Assembly: GCA_021779855.1 (NCBI GenBank)
Contig: JAJXZW010000006.1
Span: 40,226-104,225, forward strand
Direction of reading: 5' to 3'
From: Actinomycetes bacterium
Lineage (GTDB): Bacteria > Actinomycetota > Acidimicrobiia > Acidimicrobiales > RAAP-2
Length of the DNA stretch: 64,000 nt
Made by a program: the position numbers and the translations under genes
The notes under the pieces: model-generated
What the model saw: only the letters and a program-made list of their open reading frames with translations
Told to the model about the DNA's origin: nothing
Database searches by the model: none
Shown: positions 21,607-30,309 of the stretch, piece after piece
Layout: each line of letters begins with the position of its first letter
Position numbering within the stretch: position 1 is the first letter of the stretch

Positions 21607-21945
21607 GTGAGCGACCTGCCGCGCGACGAGGTGGAGAGGATCCGCGACTACTGCGACCAGCGGGTCCCCGGCGAGCTCGCCGACCAGGTACGCGTCGAGG
21701 CCCGCCCGAAGGGCCAGGCGGTCACCATCGTCGAGTCGCGCCCTCCGTGGCGCGGGGAGCGCGGTCCGGCGTGGCGAGAGGTGCGCATCGCTCAGTTGCG
21801 CTTCGACCCCGCGCTCGACGAGTGGACGCTCTACTGGTCCGACCGCGACGAGCGCTGGCACCGCTTCGAGGAGGCCTACCCCGGGCCCCTCGAAGAGGTG
21901 CTGGCCGTCCTCGAGAGCGACCCCACCGGCGTCTTCTGGGGCTGA
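21607..21945 (+). CDS. DUF3024 family protein
   Basis: A 112-residue soluble protein matching the DUF3024 pattern: an N-terminal helical part with CDQRVPGELADQVRVE, a central VTIVESRPPWRGERGPAWRE, and a C-terminal WTLYWSDRDERWHRFEE ending DPTGVFWG. The family is widespread in actinobacteria and has no known function. It stands alone on the plus strand between the amt operon and an Fe-S oxidoreductase; GTG 21607 is supported by a correctly spaced -10. Confidence 0.8.
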   Translation: MSDLPRDEVERIRDYCDQRVPGELADQVRVEARPKGQAVTIVESRPPWRGERGPAWREVRIAQLRFDPALDEWTLYWSDRDERWHRFEEAYPGPLEEVLAVLESDPTGVFWG

Positions 21946-22296
21946 CCAACCCGGCGAGCGTCGGAACCCGCGGGCGTCGGGTCGCGGCGACACCAACACG
22001 ACGTCCGAGGTTCACGGCCCGGTTCACGCAGCGCGTCGTCCACGGGCGGGATCCCTGCGGCGAGGATCGCCGGCAGACCCGCGGGCAGCGCGTGAAGGCC
22101 GCCCGACGGTCGGCTGGGCCCGGATGAGACCGTCGACGGCGCCCTTCGCCGGGAGGCTCGTGGAGGGCAAGGGCGTCGTCGGGGTGGACGGGGCGACCGA
22201 GGAGCGCTGGTTCGTGGCTCCGCCGGTCCGAGCCCTGCGGGGAGTCCGCCCGGCGCCGGGCGGACCACCTTCTCGCCCGGGTGAGGGAGCGTCGCC
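21946..22296. other. 351-base gap with one strong palindrome
   Basis: No coding region I can support. It contains a perfect 22-base palindrome at 22244-22265 (10-base GC arms around CG), 31 bases beyond the stop of the Fe-S oxidoreductase gene and on the side where its message ends, so a terminator role is plausible. The rest shows no recognisable domain or RNA. Confidence 0.5.
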
Positions 22297-24375
22297 CTAG
22301 CCGAGGGAGCGCTCGACCACCTGGCTGATGTCGAGGACGTCCACGTCGTCGCCCCGCCCGGAAGCCTTCACGGCGTCGTCGAGCATGATCATGCAGAACG
22401 GGCAGGCCGTCGAGATCACGTCGGCGCCGGTGGCGAGGGCCTCCTCGGTCCGCTCGAGGTTCACTCGCTTGCCGATGGACTCCTCCATCCACATCCGCGC
22501 GCCGCCGGCCCCGCAGCAGAAACCCCGCTCGCGGTGACGGCGCATCTCGACCGTGGTGGCCCCGGGCACGGCGCCGATGACCGAGCGGGGCTCGTCGAAG
22601 ACCCGGTTGTGTCGGCCCAGATAGCACGGGTCGTGGTAGGTGACCGTCCCGGAGAAGTTGACCCCCGGGGTGAGCCGCCCCGTGGCCACGAGGTGGCCGA
22701 GCAGCTCGGCGTGGTGGATCACCTCGAACTCCCCGCCGAGGGCCGGGTACTCGTTCTTGATCGTGTTGAAGCAGTGGGGGCAGCTCGCCACGACCCTGGT
22801 GGCCTTCGCGCCCTTCAGGGTCTCGATGTTCGCCTTGGCCATCTCCTGGAACAGGTACTCGTTGCCCATGCGCCGGGCCGGATCGCCGGTGCAGGACTCG
22901 CGCGGGCCGAGGATCCCGAACGTGATCCCGGCCCGGTGGAGCATGCGTGCCGTCGAGACGATCTGGGCGCGGCCGCGCTCGTCGAGCGCTCCCGCGCAGC
23001 CCACCCAGTAGAGGTACTCGAGATCGTCGGGGATCTCGCCCTCGACGACGGGCACCTCGAAGTCGAGGGCGCCGAGCCACTCGGTGCGCTTGCTCGCCCC
23101 GAGCCCCCACGGGTCGCCCTGGTTCTCCATGTTGCGCAGCAGCAGTGCCGCCTCGCTGGGGAACCGGCTCTCCATCAGCACCTCGTAGCGGCGCATGTCG
23201 ATGATGGCGTCGACGTGCTCGATGTCGACCGGGCACTGCTCGACGCAGCTCCCGCAGGTCGTGCACGACCACAGGACGTCGGGGTCGATCGTCGTGGGCA
23301 CGAGGGTCGCCACTTCCCCCTGGGCACCGGAGAGGAGGCGGTCGGCCGAGGCGAACATCGTGTCGCGCAGACCCATCACGAGCAGCTTGGGGCTGAGGGG
23401 CTTGCCGGTGTTCCACGCGGGGCAGACGCTCTGACAGCGCCCGCACTCGGTGCACGTCGCCAGGTCCAGCAGCTGCTTCCAGGTGAAGTCCTCGATCCGG
23501 CCCGCGCCGAAGGTCGTGTCCTCGGTGACGTGCTCCATGTCCATGTCGGGGGTCTTGTCGAGCCCGCCGAGGGCCCGGGGCCGGCGCGAGAAGGCGACGT
23601 TGACCGGCGCCATGAAGATGTGCAGGTGCTTGGAGTACGAGACGAAGACCAGGAAGCCCGCGATCACCGCGATGTTCGCGAGCACGAAGACCGCCTCGAG
23701 CACCGAGTTCACCCCGACCCCGAGGGGGGCGAGCCAGCCCGCGACGACCTTGCTCGCAAAGGCCCAGGGCGACGCGAGCGAGGCGAGGGCCCGCGAGGCC
23801 TGGGCCGGGGCGTAGCCCACCCAGCCCGAGCGCATGAACGGGAAGTGGCCGGTGTCGATCTGGGCGCCCCGGTAGAGCAGGAGCGTGACGATTACGAGAC
23901 CGATGAGCAGCAGCGTCAGCCAGGCCGCCCCGGTGTGGCTGCCGTAGAAGCGGCTCTGGCGCTCCTTGCGCGCGGGGGCGTTCACCAGCCGGATGACCGA
24001 GAAGACGACGAGCGCCACGAGCACGGCCGTGGCGAAGAAGTCCTCCAAGAAGGCGAGCCAGTTGTCGGTGCCGATGAGCGGGATGTGGAAGTCTCGGTCG
24101 AACAGGGCCCCGTAGGCCTCGACGATGGTGGCGAGCAGGATGGTGAAGCCCCACATCGTGAAGAAGTGCGCGACGCCCGGGATAGTCCAGCGCAGGAGCT
24201 TGCGCTGTCCCGCGACCTCGACGACCTCGACCTCGGTCGCCCGCGCGAGGTTCGGACGACGATCCGGCGCGGGCCGGCCCGTGCGGATGAGCCGGCTCAG
24301 CCAGTAGAAGCGTCGACCGGCGACCGCGAAGCAGAGCGCGGTTATCGCGAGCCCAATGACGATGCGCGCGAGCAC
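22297..24375 (-). CDS. Membrane-bound Fe-S oxidoreductase with CCG domains
   Basis: A 692-residue protein. The N-terminal ~260 residues hold about six membrane helices of a NarI-like cytochrome/quinone module; then two [4Fe-4S] motifs, [12 protein letters not shown] and [12 protein letters not shown]; then two CCG (heterodisulfide-reductase-like) repeats including [26 protein letters not shown] and CPFCMIML. Such fusions are common in actinobacteria and are thought to pass electrons between a membrane quinone pool and an unknown soluble partner. The start is two bases from the dcd stop, so the two are probably co-transcribed. Confidence 0.85.
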   Translation of the reverse strand: MLARIVIGLAITALCFAVAGRRFYWLSRLIRTGRPAPDRRPNLARATEVEVVEVAGQRKLLRWTIPGVAHFFTMWGFTILLATIVEAYGALFDRDFHIPLIGTDNWLAFLEDFFATAVLVALVVFSVIRLVNAPARKERQSRFYGSHTGAAWLTLLLIGLVIVTLLLYRGAQIDTGHFPFMRSGWVGYAPAQASRALASLASPWAFASKVVAGWLAPLGVGVNSVLEAVFVLANIAVIAGFLVFVSYSKHLHIFMAPVNVAFSRRPRALGGLDKTPDMDMEHVTEDTTFGAGRIEDFTWKQLLDLATCTECGRCQSVCPAWNTGKPLSPKLLVMGLRDTMFASADRLLSGAQGEVATLVPTTIDPDVLWSCTTCGSCVEQCPVDIEHVDAIIDMRRYEVLMESRFPSEAALLLRNMENQGDPWGLGASKRTEWLGALDFEVPVVEGEIPDDLEYLYWVGCAGALDERGRAQIVSTARMLHRAGITFGILGPRESCTGDPARRMGNEYLFQEMAKANIETLKGAKATRVVASCPHCFNTIKNEYPALGGEFEVIHHAELLGHLVATGRLTPGVNFSGTVTYHDPCYLGRHNRVFDEPRSVIGAVPGATTVEMRRHRERGFCCGAGGARMWMEESIGKRVNLERTEEALATGADVISTACPFCMIMLDDAVKASGRGDDVDVLDISQVVERSLG

Positions 24376-24954
24376 TCAGCCCTCCTCTCGGGGCGCGAAG
24401 TTCTCCGAGTAGCGGCTCGGGGTGGGGCCGCGCTGGCCCTTGTACTTCGAGCCCAGCCCGCGCGCGCCGTAGGGGCGCTCGGCCGGCGTGGTCATCTGGA
24501 AGAAGGAGACCTGGCCGATCTTCATGCCCGGATACAGGGTGATCGGCAGGTTGGCCACGTTGCTGAGCTCGAGGGTGATATGCCCATCCCAGCCGGCGTC
24601 GATGAATCCGGCCGTCGAGTGGATGACGAGCCCGAGGCGCCCGAGCGAGGACTTGCCGTCGAGCCGACCCACGAGGTCGTCAGGCAATCCGATGCGCTCG
24701 GTGGTCGAGCCCAGCATGAACTCGCCGGGGTGCAGAATCATCGGCTCGTCCTCGCCTACATCGATCAGCTCGGTGAGATCCTCTTGGGCCTCGCGCACGT
24801 CGATCACGCGCTGGGTGTGGTTGCGAAAGACGCGAAAGTAGCGGTCGACGTGCACGTCGACCGAGCTCGGCTGGATGCAGTCGTCGCTCGTCGGCTCGAC
24901 GATGAGCCGCCCGCTCGCCAGGGCCTCCCTGATGGACCGGTCCGAGAGCACCAT
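24376..24954 (-). CDS. dcd: dCTP deaminase
   Basis: A 192-residue trimeric dUTPase-fold enzyme. [23 protein letters not shown], the Ser/Arg substrate loop [11 protein letters not shown] and the catalytic Glu region [18 protein letters not shown] (core [16 protein letters not shown]) are present. Actinobacterial members often both deaminate dCTP and hydrolyse the dUTP formed; that cannot be decided from sequence alone. It precedes and abuts the Fe-S oxidoreductase gene. Confidence 0.94.
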   Translation of the reverse strand: MVLSDRSIREALASGRLIVEPTSDDCIQPSSVDVHVDRYFRVFRNHTQRVIDVREAQEDLTELIDVGEDEPMILHPGEFMLGSTTERIGLPDDLVGRLDGKSSLGRLGLVIHSTAGFIDAGWDGHITLELSNVANLPITLYPGMKIGQVSFFQMTTPAERPYGARGLGSKYKGQRGPTPSRYSENFAPREEG

Positions 24955-25766
24955 CGGACCGACGATACTCGCTGGTAGGAGGGCCTCTCGTGGCCAGGCG
25001 AGGACTCGGTGGCGGAAGTTGCGCCGCCCGCTTCAGGGGAACACGGTGGCGAAGCCCACGAGGACCGCCCAGATCGCCTAAAGACGTGTGCGCGTCACGT
25101 CGGGACCGCCCGCGTCCGCTCGTTCACCTAGATCAGAGAGTGGGGAGGACGAGGGTCCGGAGTCAGCGGGAGTGGCCGGCCGTCGGCTCGTCGAGGAACA
25201 GGAGCCAGCCCGTGGAGGATGGCCCGGGCTGCCATGAGGCGCGGGCCAAGCCGCTCGAGAGCGCGTAGACCGAAGCCTTCGTTTACTGCGAGGAAGAGGG
25301 CCCCGAGCAGCAAGTCATCGCGCACGCGGCTATCACGCCCCCTAGACCGAAGAACCGCCCGTGGAAGTGCGGTTCTCCCAGACCGTGAACCGGCGACCGA
25401 GGATCTTCCGCCGCGAGACGATTCGCGAAGCCTGCGTCACCAGCGCGGTGTAGCGCACCACGTCGGCCCCCGCGACGAAAGCGCGGCCCGCCGTCGGCAC
25501 GACGCGTCGTAAGGATGCCGGCGTTGGTGGTCTCACCCGCCCCGTCCGAGCCAAGCGGGCAACACCTCACCAGCGCGCGCCGCGAGGCCGAGGCAGCCGA
25601 CGGCCCGGACGTCCGCGCCCACGCAGACCTTGATCAGACTCTCGTCACGGTCGCGTCGTCGACCACGATGCGCCCCTCGCTCGACGGCCGTCCCTACGGG
25701 GACGAGGGCCGCCCCGGGCCCGGGCCCGGCTTTCGGGGCGTCGAGGGCGGTTCGTACACTGGACCA
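24955..25766. other. 812-base gap without a supportable gene
   Basis: Open frames here are short, compositionally poor and lack recognised domains. A hairpin with perfect 8-base arms (AGAACCGC and GCGGTTCT) and a 10-base loop lies at 25351-25376. A minus-strand open stretch around 25342-25554 (containing VTQASRIVSRRKILGRRFTV) could be a decayed gene but I do not recognise it. The right end holds the mscS promoter. Confidence 0.5.
25755..25766 (+). promoter_or_regulatory. Probable -10 element of leaderless mscS-like gene
   Basis: TACACT at 25755-25760 ends six bases before the GTG at 25767. A weak TTTCGG lies 18 bases upstream as a possible -35. No ribosome-binding site. Confidence 0.5.
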
Positions 25767-26441
25767 GTGAGCCGACGCGACCCGCTGAACCTTCGCCACA
25801 GCGTGGCCCGCGAGTGGGTGGTCGGCTTCGTCGCCCTCGCCGTGACGATCGCCGTGATCGCCGTCGCCGCCTCGCTCGGGAAGATCGGCCACGCCCCCGT
25901 CCACCGGCAGATCATCGCGTGGACCGGCGCGGTCCTGGTGGTCGTCGTCGGCTCCTACGCCGTGCGCCACCTAGCCACCGCCCTCGGCCGGGTCGTCGCG
26001 AACGGCCGCAGCCTCGGGGCCGGCGCCTCGATCCGGCTCGTGGCGAGCGGCTTCGGCTACCTCATCATCATCTTCTCCTTCTTCGGGACGCTCGGCCTCT
26101 CCCTCACCCACCTGCTCGTCGGGGCGGGCCTGGTGGGCGTCGTCCTCGGCATCGCCGCCCAGCAGAGCCTGGCGAACATCTTTGCGGCAGTCGTGCTGCT
26201 CTTCGCCCGCCCGTTCGTGGTCGGCGACACCATCCGCATCCGATCGGGCGTCGTCGGGACGATGGACGTGACCGTCCTCGGCATCGGCCTTACGTACGTG
26301 ACAGTGAAGACCGAGGACGGCGTCCTCAAGATCCCGAACTCGATCATGCTGGGCTCCGGAATTGGCCAAACGATCGACGTAGGGGGAATGACCCGCTATC
26401 CCGAACCGACCTCGGAGGCCGACGACCCCGCCGGGGAGTAG
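25767..26441 (+). CDS. Small-conductance mechanosensitive channel, short MscS type
   Basis: A 224-residue MscS-family protein: three membrane segments (about residues 17-40, 50-70, 85-115), then the pore helix and channel signature GVVLGIAAQQSLANIFAAVVLLFARPF (core GIAAQQSLANIFA) and the beta domain VGDTIRIRSGVVGTMDV and KIPNSIMLGSGI. The large C-terminal vestibule of E. coli MscS is missing. It would release solutes on hypo-osmotic shock. GTG 25767 is supported by the -10 spacing; an upstream in-frame extension has no membrane-protein character. Confidence 0.85.
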   Translation: MSRRDPLNLRHSVAREWVVGFVALAVTIAVIAVAASLGKIGHAPVHRQIIAWTGAVLVVVVGSYAVRHLATALGRVVANGRSLGAGASIRLVASGFGYLIIIFSFFGTLGLSLTHLLVGAGLVGVVLGIAAQQSLANIFAAVVLLFARPFVVGDTIRIRSGVVGTMDVTVLGIGLTYVTVKTEDGVLKIPNSIMLGSGIGQTIDVGGMTRYPEPTSEADDPAGE

Positions 26442-26485
26442 ACCCGCCATCCGCCCCCGTCACGCTTGGTACCATGGTGGGCCTT

Positions 26486-26559
26486 GCGGGTGTAGTTCAG
26501 CGGCAGAACATCAGCTTCCCAAGCTGAGAACGCGGGTTCGATTCCCGTCGCCCGCTCCA
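26486..26559 (+). tRNA. tRNA-Gly, anticodon CCC
   Basis: Complete cloverleaf including encoded CCA. Acceptor arms GCGGGTG and CGCCCGC pair (one G-U), the anticodon stem TCAGC/GCTGA encloses loop TTCCCAA with anticodon CCC, and the T arm contains GGTTCGATTCC. Accessory DNA (Fic, IS30, sigma factor) begins right after it, but I find no second copy of its 3' end that would mark an integrated element. Confidence 0.95.
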
Positions 26560-26784
26560 ACATCACTCCTGATCTTCAGGATGATTTCTCAAAGTCGTGC
26601 GTGACGCTCACGCTGTAACGACGCCGAATTGATCAGGACATTCACTTTCGATCCTGCCCAGAACCTGCCCAACGATGCTCGCAGATTGATCAATCCCTCT
26701 CGCCAATGAGTAAGTAGGTGACGGCCGCCGCAGATTCTCGGGCTTGCTCCTAACCAACGTACGCACTTTCGTCCATTCGTGTTA

Positions 26785-28011
26785 TCAGTGTGGGCGGTTG
26801 ATTTCGGGTTGCGCGGCCTGAACTCGTCGTCGCCCCGCACGAGTGGCGAAGGCGTCGACGGCGGCCAGGACATCGGGGGCACGCCACAGTCGATCGCGCT
26901 TCTTGTTGGTGAACTCGACGAGGACACCGGCCTCCACCAACGGCTCGATGACCCGGTAGGTGTTGGTCGATGCGATGTCGAGTTCGGTGGCGATCAGGTT
27001 GGCGTTGAGGACCGGGTGGCGCACGAGGAGGTCCGCGACTCGCCAGGCGTGAGCGTTGCGACGCGCGTGGATGCGCTCATTCCACTCCGCCCGAATGGTC
27101 CGAAGATCTTCGACCAGTCGACGGCCGTTATCGATGGCGGAGAAGGACGCCATGCCAAAGCGCTCGACAATCGGGATGAGGTCGCCGGCTCGATACGCGC
27201 TCAGCGCCGCGAAGTATGCATCAATGTCGGCGAGCAGACCAGCCGAAACCGGAACGGTCACGTGACGGGTCAAGCCCTTGTTGCGAAGCTGCGCGTGCAC
27301 CAGTGCTCGTCCCGTGCGACCGTTCCCGTCGGGAAACGGGTGAATCGTCTCGAACTGGGCGTGGGCGATCGCGGCGTGAGCGAGAACGGGGATGTCGTTG
27401 CGGCCGATGAAGGCAACGAGGTCGTCGATCAGAGCCGGAACGTGTCGCTCGTGAGGAGGAACGAAGGCCGCTCCGTGCGGACCGTAGTCCGAGCCACCGA
27501 TCCAGCCCTGCTCGTGGCGCCACTGTCCAGTGATTTCGGCACGAGTGTCGTGAAGCAACGCCGCATGCATAGCGAGGATGGCTTCAGCGTCAATTCGGTC
27601 TGCGAGCGCCAATGCCGCGGTCATGGCGCGTTGATTGGCGACGATCAACGACGCGTTGCGCGTTCCCACTCCCAGTTCGGCCTCGGCGATGGCGCGAGCC
27701 GACGCGGTCAGGTGCTCGATCTTCGACGATGCGGCCGACTCAGAGCGCAGGAGAACTGAGGCGAACGGGGCGATCTCGTGACCCATATCGGCATCGAACC
27801 GCGCGATCTCGGCTCCCGCGTCATCCGCCTGGGCGAGCAATTCCGTGGGCAGCTCGACCACGGCGTCTCGAATGCGGGGTACCAGCGCCGCCTCATAGGG
27901 ACCTCGATGACGATCTCGCATGCGACGGGACATGGCGTCAGTGGGCTGCGACTCCCACGGGAGGCTCTCGTATTCGAGCGGCGGCCATGCTGGACGACGT
28001 GATACCAACAC
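26785..28011 (-). CDS. Fic-domain AMP-transferase-like protein with winged-helix tail
   Basis: A 408-residue class II Fic protein. The active-site loop HPFPDGNGRTGR is at residues 224-235 with the catalytic His and anion-binding Asn-Gly-Arg. An N-terminal inhibitory helix motif SSKIEH (95-100) has the Glu that normally blocks ATP binding, so activity is probably self-restrained. The last ~90 residues form a winged helix (NLIATELDIASTNTYRVIE). GTG 28009-28011 follows AGGAGA. A 12-base-arm inverted repeat directly upstream suggests autoregulation. Target protein unknown; located in accessory DNA. Confidence 0.88.
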   Translation of the reverse strand: MLVSRRPAWPPLEYESLPWESQPTDAMSRRMRDRHRGPYEAALVPRIRDAVVELPTELLAQADDAGAEIARFDADMGHEIAPFASVLLRSESAASSKIEHLTASARAIAEAELGVGTRNASLIVANQRAMTAALALADRIDAEAILAMHAALLHDTRAEITGQWRHEQGWIGGSDYGPHGAAFVPPHERHVPALIDDLVAFIGRNDIPVLAHAAIAHAQFETIHPFPDGNGRTGRALVHAQLRNKGLTRHVTVPVSAGLLADIDAYFAALSAYRAGDLIPIVERFGMASFSAIDNGRRLVEDLRTIRAEWNERIHARRNAHAWRVADLLVRHPVLNANLIATELDIASTNTYRVIEPLVEAGVLVEFTNKKRDRLWRAPDVLAAVDAFATRAGRRRVQAAQPEINRPH

Positions 28012-28018
28012 ACTCTCC

Positions 28019-28048
28019 TAGTATCAGTTAGATGACTAACTGATACTA
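28019..28048. promoter_or_regulatory. Perfect inverted repeat before fic
   Basis: Arms TAGTATCAGTTA (28019-28030) and TAACTGATACTA (28037-28048) are perfect complements around GATGAC. The repeat sits directly upstream of the fic ribosome-binding site. A further half-site TGATAC lies at 28000-28005 inside the gene start. Best explained as an operator, perhaps for the Fic winged helix; an mRNA hairpin controlling translation is an alternative. Confidence 0.65.
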
Positions 28049-28313
28049 ACACCTCACCGAATTCTTGTATCGTGGATCAGTAAAGTGAGTCCCCGCCGTC
28101 TGATCGACAAGAACCGACTTCCGAACCAGTTGAGACTCTTCTGGGACCAAGGAGTGTCAGTCAACCGGTCCAACCGAACCGGGGCAGCCCCTTGAACTCA
28201 AGAGCCAAGGTGGACAAGAAACCCGGGGCGGGTCAAGATGTCAACTAAAGCGACAGCAGTCCCATGTAATGAAATGCCTCGTGCCGGGAGTAATCCAAGC
28301 GTGGGGATGAGAC
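28049..28313. other. 265-base gap between fic operator and IS30 element
   Basis: Contains a 36-codon open frame from the GTG at about 28085 (product includes RLIDKNRLPNQLRLFWDQG) that looks like the start of a coding sequence but ends quickly. It may be a gene remnant. I cannot assign it. Confidence 0.3.
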
Positions 28314-29760
28314 TGGGTTCAACCGGTGGAAGCAACACCTGCCTAAGGGAGAGATCGTAGATGCTCGTCGAGGGCCTCGGCGGGTGTTCGCCAGCCGAGG
28401 ATCTTTCGGGGTCGTGTGTTGAGGGTGTGGGCGACCGCTGCGAGTTCCTCGGCGCTCCAGCGCGACACGTCGGTCCCCTTCGGGAAGTATTGGCGCAGCA
28501 GTCCGTTGGTGTTTTCGTTTGTGCCGCGCTGCCAAGGACTGTGCGGATCGGCGAAGTAGACCGGTAACCCGGTTTCGACGGTGAAGGCGGCGTGTGCCGA
28601 GAGCTCCTTGCCGCGGTCCCAGGTGAGTGATCTCAACAACTCCCGAGGCAGATGGGTGATCGTGTTCGAGAGCGCGTTCTTCATGGTGATGGCGCCGTAG
28701 CCGGCGAGGGCGGGGCCGTTCTTCTTCGTCTGTTGGAAGCGATAGCCCTCTTCGCGGGGCAGGTGAACCAGCATCGTGAAGCGGGTGGTTCGCTCGACGA
28801 GGGTTCCGATGGCCGAGCGCTCTAGACCGATGATGAGATCGCCCTCCCAGTGGCCGGGCACGCAGCGATCCTCGGCCTCGGGCGGTCGTTCGGCGATCAT
28901 CACCTCGGGAGTCACGTGGGCCCACGAAGCCTGGCGCGCGCGGGCGCGCGGAACTCGCAGTGCCCGCCCCGTGCGCAAGCAGGCAACGAGCTCGCGCTTC
29001 AATGCGCCGCGCCCCTCGACGTAGAGGGCCTGGTAGATGGCCTCGTGGGAGATGCGCATGGTCTCATCATGGGGGAAGTCGAGCACTAGGCGCCTCGAGA
29101 TCTGCTCGGGGCTCCAGGCGAGTGACCACCGGCGGTCCTTGCGGTGCGGCTTGCCTCGGCCGGCCCAGGGTTTGGTCATAGGACCAGCGACGGTTCTGCC
29201 GTCGGGCAGGCGAACCTGACCAGCGAGGCGCTCTTGCACGTAGTCGCGCAGGGCCGGGTTCGACACCATCTTGGCGGTCTTGGGACGCTGGGCCTGGAGT
29301 TCCGCCTTCCACTGGGCGACCGACGCCCGGTAGTCGAGCTTGCCGCCCCGCGTCGCCGCGTTGCGACGCAGCTCGCGCGACACGGTCGAGGGGTGACGTC
29401 CGATCCGTCGTGCGATCAATCGCACGCCCTCGCCACGCGCCTTCAACAGCGCGATCTCTTCACGCTCGCTGAAGGACAGGTAACGACCGGACAGGGGTGC
29501 GAGATCGATGGACGCCATCCCTCCACGATGGCGGAACCACCGTGCCCCCACCGCCTGAGACGCACCCACTCGCGCCGCGGCCTCCTCGCTGGTGACTCCC
29601 TTGGCGATCTCCAACCAAAAGAGCCGCTCGATCTCTCGCCGGAACGTCGGAGCACCGGGAGACTTCATCATCTCCCGCCCCGTCAGTTCCTTCATCCACC
29701 CTGCTGGCCGTCCCATCAACACCCCCCTCATCGAGGCGTTGCGACGACCGATTGAATTCA
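28314..29760. mobile_element. IS30-family insertion sequence
   Basis: About 1447 bases bounded by imperfect 27-base terminal inverted repeats at 28314-28340 and 29734-29760, matching at 20 of 27 positions (outer ends begin TG and share TTCAA, CGGT and GCAAC). It carries one transposase gene on the minus strand. I see no target duplication: the three flanking bases are GAC on the left and CCG on the right. The right end touches the N-terminus of an ECF sigma gene. Confidence 0.85.
28343..29716 (-). CDS. IS30-family transposase
   Basis: A 457-residue DDE transposase. N-terminal helix-turn-helix region EREEIALLKARGEGVRLIAR then RRIGRHPSTVSRELRRNA, the latter typical of IS30; catalytic Asp in GHWEGDLIIG, second Asp in WDRGKELSAH, and Glu in NENTNGLLRQYFPKG. 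ATG 29714-29716 is preceded by GAGGGGG, and a further in-frame ATG lies at 29731. The frame is intact, so the element may be active. A decayed IS30 relative is present at about 49985-50270. Confidence 0.92.
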   Translation of the reverse strand: MGRPAGWMKELTGREMMKSPGAPTFRREIERLFWLEIAKGVTSEEAAARVGASQAVGARWFRHRGGMASIDLAPLSGRYLSFSEREEIALLKARGEGVRLIARRIGRHPSTVSRELRRNAATRGGKLDYRASVAQWKAELQAQRPKTAKMVSNPALRDYVQERLAGQVRLPDGRTVAGPMTKPWAGRGKPHRKDRRWSLAWSPEQISRRLVLDFPHDETMRISHEAIYQALYVEGRGALKRELVACLRTGRALRVPRARARQASWAHVTPEVMIAERPPEAEDRCVPGHWEGDLIIGLERSAIGTLVERTTRFTMLVHLPREEGYRFQQTKKNGPALAGYGAITMKNALSNTITHLPRELLRSLTWDRGKELSAHAAFTVETGLPVYFADPHSPWQRGTNENTNGLLRQYFPKGTDVSRWSAEELAAVAHTLNTRPRKILGWRTPAEALDEHLRSLP

Positions 29761-30309
29761 CCGAGTCCACGAAACTCACGGTGGAGCGCTCCGAACTCTT
29801 CTGATCAGACGTTCGAGGAGTTCTACCGGGCACACTACGTCGCGGTTGCGCGCTTCGTCGCGAGACGAGTTCCCTCCTCATCACGCGATGAGGTGGTTTC
29901 TCAAACGTTTGTCGTCGCATGGAGGAAGTTCTCGCACGCACCATCCCCAAGCCTCGCGTGGCTCTACAGAATCGCCAGCCACGAAGTTGCCCACGAGCAC
30001 CGCCGTCTCGCTCGCCATCCCACAGCGCACGATCCACATCCCGATTCGATCACCCATGTCCAGTCGCATGTCGACGTCATCCTCATCGATGCAATGCAGG
30101 AACTCTCCAAGAGCGATGTTGAGATTCTTCGACTCGTGCACTGGGAGCAATTGGCCCGATCAGACATCGCGTCGATGCTCGGAATATCAGTCGGTACCGT
30201 CAACGTCCGCTATCACCGTGCGACTCGCCGCCTCGTAGATGCACTGCGACGTCGAGAACACCCAATTGTCTTGCCCGATAGAGATTCCAGGAGAACAAAT
30301 GACCGATGA
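29752..30309 (+). CDS. ECF RNA polymerase sigma factor, start disturbed by IS30
   Basis: A sigma-70 family ECF factor: region 2 FEEFYRAHYVAVARFVARR through VSQTFVVAWRKF, region 4 LSKSDVEILRLVHWEQ and IASMLGISVGTVNVRYHRA. No ATG or GTG occurs in frame before region 2; the only candidate is a TTG at 29752, inside the IS30 terminal repeat. The native start and promoter were therefore probably removed or replaced by the IS. It overlaps the next gene by 11 bases; that membrane protein probably acts as its anti-sigma partner. Confidence 0.7.
   Translation: MNSPSPRNSRWSAPNSSDQTFEEFYRAHYVAVARFVARRVPSSSRDEVVSQTFVVAWRKFSHAPSPSLAWLYRIASHEVAHEHRRLARHPTAHDPHPDSITHVQSHVDVILIDAMQELSKSDVEILRLVHWEQLARSDIASMLGISVGTVNVRYHRATRRLVDALRRREHPIVLPDRDSRRTNDR

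Noticed and set aside
26560-26784. Integrase remnant next to tRNA-Gly
   Set aside because: A minus-strand open stretch ends near the tRNA, but it lacks the tyrosine recombinase motifs and I find no second copy of the tRNA 3' end to mark an att site.
28311-29763. Target-site duplication of the IS30 element
   Set aside because: The bases flanking the terminal repeats (GAC and CCG) do not match.
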